Assembly: GCF_027497255.1 (NCBI RefSeq)
Contig: NZ_CP114903.1
Coordinates: forward strand, 5,456,001-5,520,000
Length of the DNA stretch: 64,000 nucleotides
Direction of reading: 5' to 3'
From: Micromonospora sp. WMMD882
Lineage (GTDB): Bacteria; Actinomycetota; Actinomycetes; Mycobacteriales; Micromonosporaceae
How positions within the stretch are numbered: position 1 is the first letter of the stretch; every line of letters begins with the position of its first letter. A program made the position numbers and the translations under genes. Under the pieces are notes generated by a model, which was not told where the DNA came from, did not search any database, and was given only the letters and a program-made list of their open reading frames with translations. Of this stretch, positions 60,692 to 64,000 are shown in pieces.

Positions 60692-61134
60692 TGACGATCA
60701 AGGTCCATCACCTGCGCCCGGCTCCGGGAGCCAAGACCGCCAAGACCCGCGTGGGTCGTGGTGAGGGCTCCAAGGGCAAGACGGCCGGTCGCGGTACCAA
60801 GGGTTCGAAGGCCCGGAAGAACATCTCGCCGGCGTTCGAGGGTGGTCAGATGCCCATCCACATGCGCCTGCCGAAGATGAAGGGCTTCAAGAACAAGTTC
60901 AAGGTGGTCTTCCAGGTGGTCAACCTGGACCGGCTCGCCGAGCTCTTCCCCAACGGTGGCCAGGTCGGCCCGGCCGAGCTGGTCGAGGTCGGCGCGGTCC
61001 GTAAGGGCCACCCGGTCAAGGTGCTCGGCACCGGGGATCTCGGCGGGGTGGCGCTCCAGGTGTCGGCGCACGCGTTCAGCGCGTCGGCCAAGGACAAGAT
61101 CGCCGCTGCCGGTGGTTCGGCCACCGAGCTGTAG
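60691..61134 (+). CDS. rplO: 50S ribosomal protein L15
   Basis: A 147-residue L15: [68 protein letters not shown], and the globular end with [21 protein letters not shown]. It is the last gene of the spc ribosomal block. A hairpin separates it from secY. Confidence 0.96.
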   Translation: MTIKVHHLRPAPGAKTAKTRVGRGEGSKGKTAGRGTKGSKARKNISPAFEGGQMPIHMRLPKMKGFKNKFKVVFQVVNLDRLAELFPNGGQVGPAELVEVGAVRKGHPVKVLGTGDLGGVALQVSAHAFSASAKDKIAAAGGSATEL

Positions 61135-61144
61135 GGCATCCAGG

Positions 61145-61189
61145 ACCGTGGCGCTCGTCCAGTTGGCGACAACTGGCGGGCGTCACGGT
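61145..61189 (+). terminator. Hairpin between rplO and secY
   Basis: ACCGTG...CCAGTTG (61145-61164) pairs with CAACTGG...CACGGT (61169-61189) around GCGA, with a few internal mismatches. Past it, 61190-61375 carries a short GGGCA/TGCCC hairpin (around 61231-61248) and the secY leader. Confidence 0.6.
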
Positions 61190-61375
61190 CTACTGCGTGT
61201 CAGTGGTCCGAATCACATCGTTACTGATATATGTTCCCGGGCAAGCCTGCCCGGATGGCGGTCGGGCTGTTAGAGTCCGTTCCCAGCTATGCATATCGGG
61301 CGCTCGCCCGAAGCCACGCCACCCCACCCCGCCCGGGACCACCACCGGCGGCCCGCCTCGCGCAGGAGGAAGAAG

Positions 61376-62704
61376 TTGCTGTCCGCCTTTCTCAGTGCGT
61401 TCCGTACGCCTGACCTGCGCAAGAAGCTGCTGTTCACAGTCGGCATCATCGCGGTCTACCGGCTCGGCGCCACGCTGCCCAGCCCGGGCGTCTCGTACGC
61501 CAACGTCCAGAAGTGCATCGACAGCATGGAGGGCGGGTCGAACGGGGTCTTCAACCTCCTCAACCTCTTCTCCGGCGGCGCGCTGCTGTCGCTCTCGGTC
61601 TTCGCGCTGGGCATCATGCCCTACATCACCGCGTCGATCATCCTGCAGCTCCTGACCGTGGTCATCCCGCGACTGGAGCAGCTCCGCAAGGAGGGGCAGG
61701 CCGGTCAGGCGAAGATCACCCAGTACACCCGCTACCTGACCCTCGGCCTGGGCGTGCTCCAGGCGTCGGCGTTCGTCGCGCTGGCCCGCTCCGGGCAGCT
61801 CTTCAACAACCAGTGCGACCAGTTCCCGATCATCCCGCAGGGCACCGGCATCCCGGACTGGCTGACCCTGACGATCCTGGTCATGACCATGACCGCGGGC
61901 ACCGGCATGGTGATGTGGCTCGGCGAGCTGATCACCGACCGGGGCGTCGGCAACGGCATGTCCGTCCTGATCTTCACCTCGATCTCCGCCCGCCTCCCCA
62001 GCGAGGGCTGGCAGATCAAGCAGACCAAGGGCTGGGGCTGGTTCGCGCTGGTCGTCGCGCTGGTCCTGCTGGTCATCACCGCGGTCGTCTTCATCGAGCA
62101 GGCGCAGCGCCGGATCCCGGTGCAGTACGCCAAGCGCATGATCGGCCGGCGGATGTACGGCGGCACCTCGACCTACATCCCGCTGAAGGTCAACCAGGCG
62201 GGTGTCATCCCGGTCATCTTCGGTTCGTCGCTGCTCTACCTGCCGCAGCTCGCGCTCCAGTTCTTCGACCAGACCGACCCGGGCAAGACCCAGGCGTGGA
62301 TCCAGAACAACCTGGTCGACCCGACCAGCCCGATCTACATCTCGGTGTACTTCCTGCTGATCATCTTCTTCACGTACTTCTACGTCTCGATCACGTTCAA
62401 CCCGACCGAGGTCGCGGACAACATGAAGAAGTACGGCGGCTTCGTGCCGGGCATCCGCCCTGGCAAGCCGACCGCCGAGTACCTCGACTTCATCCTCAGC
62501 CGGATCACCCTGCCGGGCGCGCTCTACCTCGCGGCCATCTCCGTCCTGCCGAACTTCTTCTTCATCTGGCTCGACAGCCAGGCGTACGTGAACTTCCCGT
62601 TCGGCGGCACCGCTGTGCTGATCATGGTCGGCGTCGGTCTGGAGACCGTGAAGCAGATCGAGAGCCAACTCATGCAGCGGAACTACGAAGGGTTCCTGCG
62701 GTAG
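61376..62704 (+). CDS. secY: Protein translocase subunit SecY
   Basis: A 442-residue channel protein with 10 transmembrane helices. It starts LLSAFLSAFRTPDLRKKLLFTVGIIAVYRLGATLPSPG, includes the plug region SGGALLSLSVFALGIMPYITASIILQLL, and the C-terminal RITLPGALYLAAISVLPNFF. TTG 61376 is chosen because GGAGGAAG stands just before it and family members begin here. adk starts directly after the stop. Confidence 0.96.
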   Translation: MLSAFLSAFRTPDLRKKLLFTVGIIAVYRLGATLPSPGVSYANVQKCIDSMEGGSNGVFNLLNLFSGGALLSLSVFALGIMPYITASIILQLLTVVIPRLEQLRKEGQAGQAKITQYTRYLTLGLGVLQASAFVALARSGQLFNNQCDQFPIIPQGTGIPDWLTLTILVMTMTAGTGMVMWLGELITDRGVGNGMSVLIFTSISARLPSEGWQIKQTKGWGWFALVVALVLLVITAVVFIEQAQRRIPVQYAKRMIGRRMYGGTSTYIPLKVNQAGVIPVIFGSSLLYLPQLALQFFDQTDPGKTQAWIQNNLVDPTSPIYISVYFLLIIFFTYFYVSITFNPTEVADNMKKYGGFVPGIRPGKPTAEYLDFILSRITLPGALYLAAISVLPNFFFIWLDSQAYVNFPFGGTAVLIMVGVGLETVKQIESQLMQRNYEGFLR

Positions 62705-63358
62705 ATGCGACTCGTTCTGGTTGGACCGCCGGGGGCGGGCAAGGGCACACAGGCGGAGTTCATCGCCGCGCACCTGTCCGTCCCGAAGATCTCGACCGGC
62801 GACATCTTCCGGTCGAACGTCTCGCAGGGCACCCCGCTGGGGGTCGAGGCCAAGCGCTACATGGACGCCGGCGAGCTGGTGCCCGACGAGGTCACCATCA
62901 ACATGGTCCGGGACCGGCTCGCCGAGCCGGACGCCGGTGAGGGGTTCCTGCTCGACGGCTTCCCGCGCACCACGCCGCAGGCCGCCGCGCTGGACAAACT
63001 CCTCGCCGACCTCGGTACCGCGCTGGACCTCGTCCTGGAGCTGGTCGTCGACGACGACGAGGTGATCCGGCGGCTCTCCGGCCGCCGGACCTGCCGGGGC
63101 TGCGGCAAGATCTGGCACGTCGAGTTCGACGCCACCACCCGGGACGGTGTCTGCGACCGGTGCGGCGCCGAGCTGTTCCAGCGCGACGACGACCGGCCGG
63201 AGACCATCGCGACCCGGCTGCGCGAGTACGCGGACAAGACCGCGCCGCTGGTGGACTACTACGGCGCCCAGGGCAAGCTGGTCGGCATCGACGCGACCGG
63301 CCCGGTCGAGGACGTCACCGTCCGGGCGATCGACGCCCTGCGCTCGTACGGCGGCTGA
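62705..63358 (+). CDS. adk: Adenylate kinase, long zinc-binding-lid type
   Basis: A 217-residue enzyme that interconverts ATP + AMP and 2 ADP. P-loop [10 protein letters not shown] (7-16), [20 protein letters not shown]. The lid has four cysteines (C130, C133, C150, C153), so it should bind zinc. ATG 62705 abuts the secY stop. map follows after 95 bases. Confidence 0.97.
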   Translation: MRLVLVGPPGAGKGTQAEFIAAHLSVPKISTGDIFRSNVSQGTPLGVEAKRYMDAGELVPDEVTINMVRDRLAEPDAGEGFLLDGFPRTTPQAAALDKLLADLGTALDLVLELVVDDDEVIRRLSGRRTCRGCGKIWHVEFDATTRDGVCDRCGAELFQRDDDRPETIATRLREYADKTAPLVDYYGAQGKLVGIDATGPVEDVTVRAIDALRSYGG

Positions 63359-63453
63359 CGTTTCGCCGTCCGCACGCTGGATAGAGTGCGGGGAGCGGAG
63401 CGCGCAGCTTCCGGCGTGCCCCCGCCTCCCCGTCGACGAAAGGTGATCGCGTC

Positions 63454-64000
63454 ATGCGCCGCCAGCAGCTGGACATCCAGCTGAAGACTCCCGAGCAGAT
63501 CGAGAAGATGCGGGCCGCCGGTCTGGTGGTGGCCGCCGCGTTGCAGCGGATGCGCGAGGCGGTGACGCCCGGCGTGAGCACCGCCGACCTCGACGCGATC
63601 GCCGAGTCGGTGATCCGGGAGGCGGGCGCGGTGCCCTCCTTCAAGGGCTACCACGGCTTCCCGGCGTCGATCTGCTCCTCGGTGAACGAGCAGGTCGTGC
63701 ACGCCATCCCCGCGGCGGACCAGGTGCTCCGCGCGGGTGACCTGATCTCCATCGACTGCGGCGCGGTGCTGGACGGCTGGCACGGCGACGCCGCGATCAC
63801 GGTCGGGGTCGGCGAGGTCGACCCGGCGCTGCTGCGGATGGCCGAGGTGGCCGAGGACGCGATGTGGGCCGGGATCGCGGCGGCGGCCCGGGGCGCGGCG
63901 AACGGTCGGGGTCGGCTCACCGACATCTCGCACGCGGTGGAGACGGCGGTCCGCCGGGGCGGCCGGTACGGGATCGTCGACGGCTACGGCGGGCACGGCA
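63454..64000 (+). CDS. map: Type I methionine aminopeptidase, 3' end beyond window
   Basis: The first 182 codons of an enzyme that removes the initiator methionine. It begins [30 protein letters not shown]. Metal-binding Asp101 and Asp112 ([16 protein letters not shown]) and His181 (GYGGHG) are present. The two C-terminal Glu ligands lie past the edge. ATG 63454 follows AAAGGTGA. Confidence 0.95.
   Translation, partial: MRRQQLDIQLKTPEQIEKMRAAGLVVAAALQRMREAVTPGVSTADLDAIAESVIREAGAVPSFKGYHGFPASICSSVNEQVVHAIPAADQVLRAGDLISIDCGAVLDGWHGDAAITVGVGEVDPALLRMAEVAEDAMWAGIAAAARGAANGRGRLTDISHAVETAVRRGGRYGIVDGYGGHG

Overview
The window is very GC-rich DNA from a high-GC actinomycete. Gene order and protein sequences fit a Micromonospora-like member of the Micromonosporaceae: tRNA-Thr/tRNA-Met/rpmG/hadA/hadB/tRNA-Trp/secE/nusG, a mycothiol-type lifestyle without HadC, and GTG/TTG starts on many housekeeping genes. 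The genus-level assignment is inference. No insertion sequence, phage gene, CRISPR array or classical defence system was found.

Layout. (1) 1-5.6 kb: the start of proA and proB (proline synthesis, minus strand), a cysteine-less alkyltransferase-like protein, a coupled pair made of a GPH-type transporter and a sphingosine-phosphate-lyase-like PLP enzyme, and a secreted protein of unknown function. (2) 5.8-21.5 kb: a second, incomplete respiratory complex I set, nuoB ... nuoC-nuoH ... nuoI-J-K-L-M-N. It has no nuoA, nuoD, nuoE, nuoF or nuoG here and is interrupted by a small Cys-rich ORF, a DUF2252 protein, a zinc dehydrogenase, a secreted S8 protease and a xi-class GST-like reductase. (3) 21.6-25.3 kb: htpX, an MFS exporter, a decayed GNAT gene and yajQ. 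(4) 25.5-27.9 kb: tRNA-Tyr followed by a repeat-rich, gene-poor segment with several unrelated tandem duplications, a long perfect hairpin, a frameshifted ORF and three small genes of unknown function. (5) 28.0-30.5 kb: a membrane GAF-GGDEF-EAL protein of cyclic-di-GMP metabolism. (6) 30.6-64 kb: the translation/transcription core: tRNAs, rpmG, hadAB, secE-nusG, rplK-rplA, rplJ-rplL, rpoB-rpoC, rpsL-rpsG-fusA-tuf, and the S10/spc ribosomal protein operons through secY, adk and the start of map. Two DUF4190-like membrane proteins sit between rpoC and rpsL.

How the parts work together. The last third makes ribosomal proteins, RNA polymerase, elongation factors and the Sec channel in the usual actinobacterial order. 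Tight 4-bp or 1-bp overlaps are common, and hairpins at the transcription-unit borders (after nusG, rplA, rplL and rpoC, and in the S10 leader) suggest where transcription is partitioned. The nuo genes would supply an entire proton-pumping membrane arm (H, J, K, L, M, N; A missing) and most of the connecting module (B, C, I), but not the quinone-site subunit D or the NADH module.

The most unusual material is the truncated nuo cluster, a probable coupled 30-codon ORF between nuoL and nuoM, the repeat-rich segment after tRNA-Tyr, a family of short palindromic intergenic repeats, and several divergent residues in core proteins (RpmG zinc ligand, RpoB rifamycin-region positions, EAL to ECL). I did not find convincing evidence of a wholly new multi-gene system.
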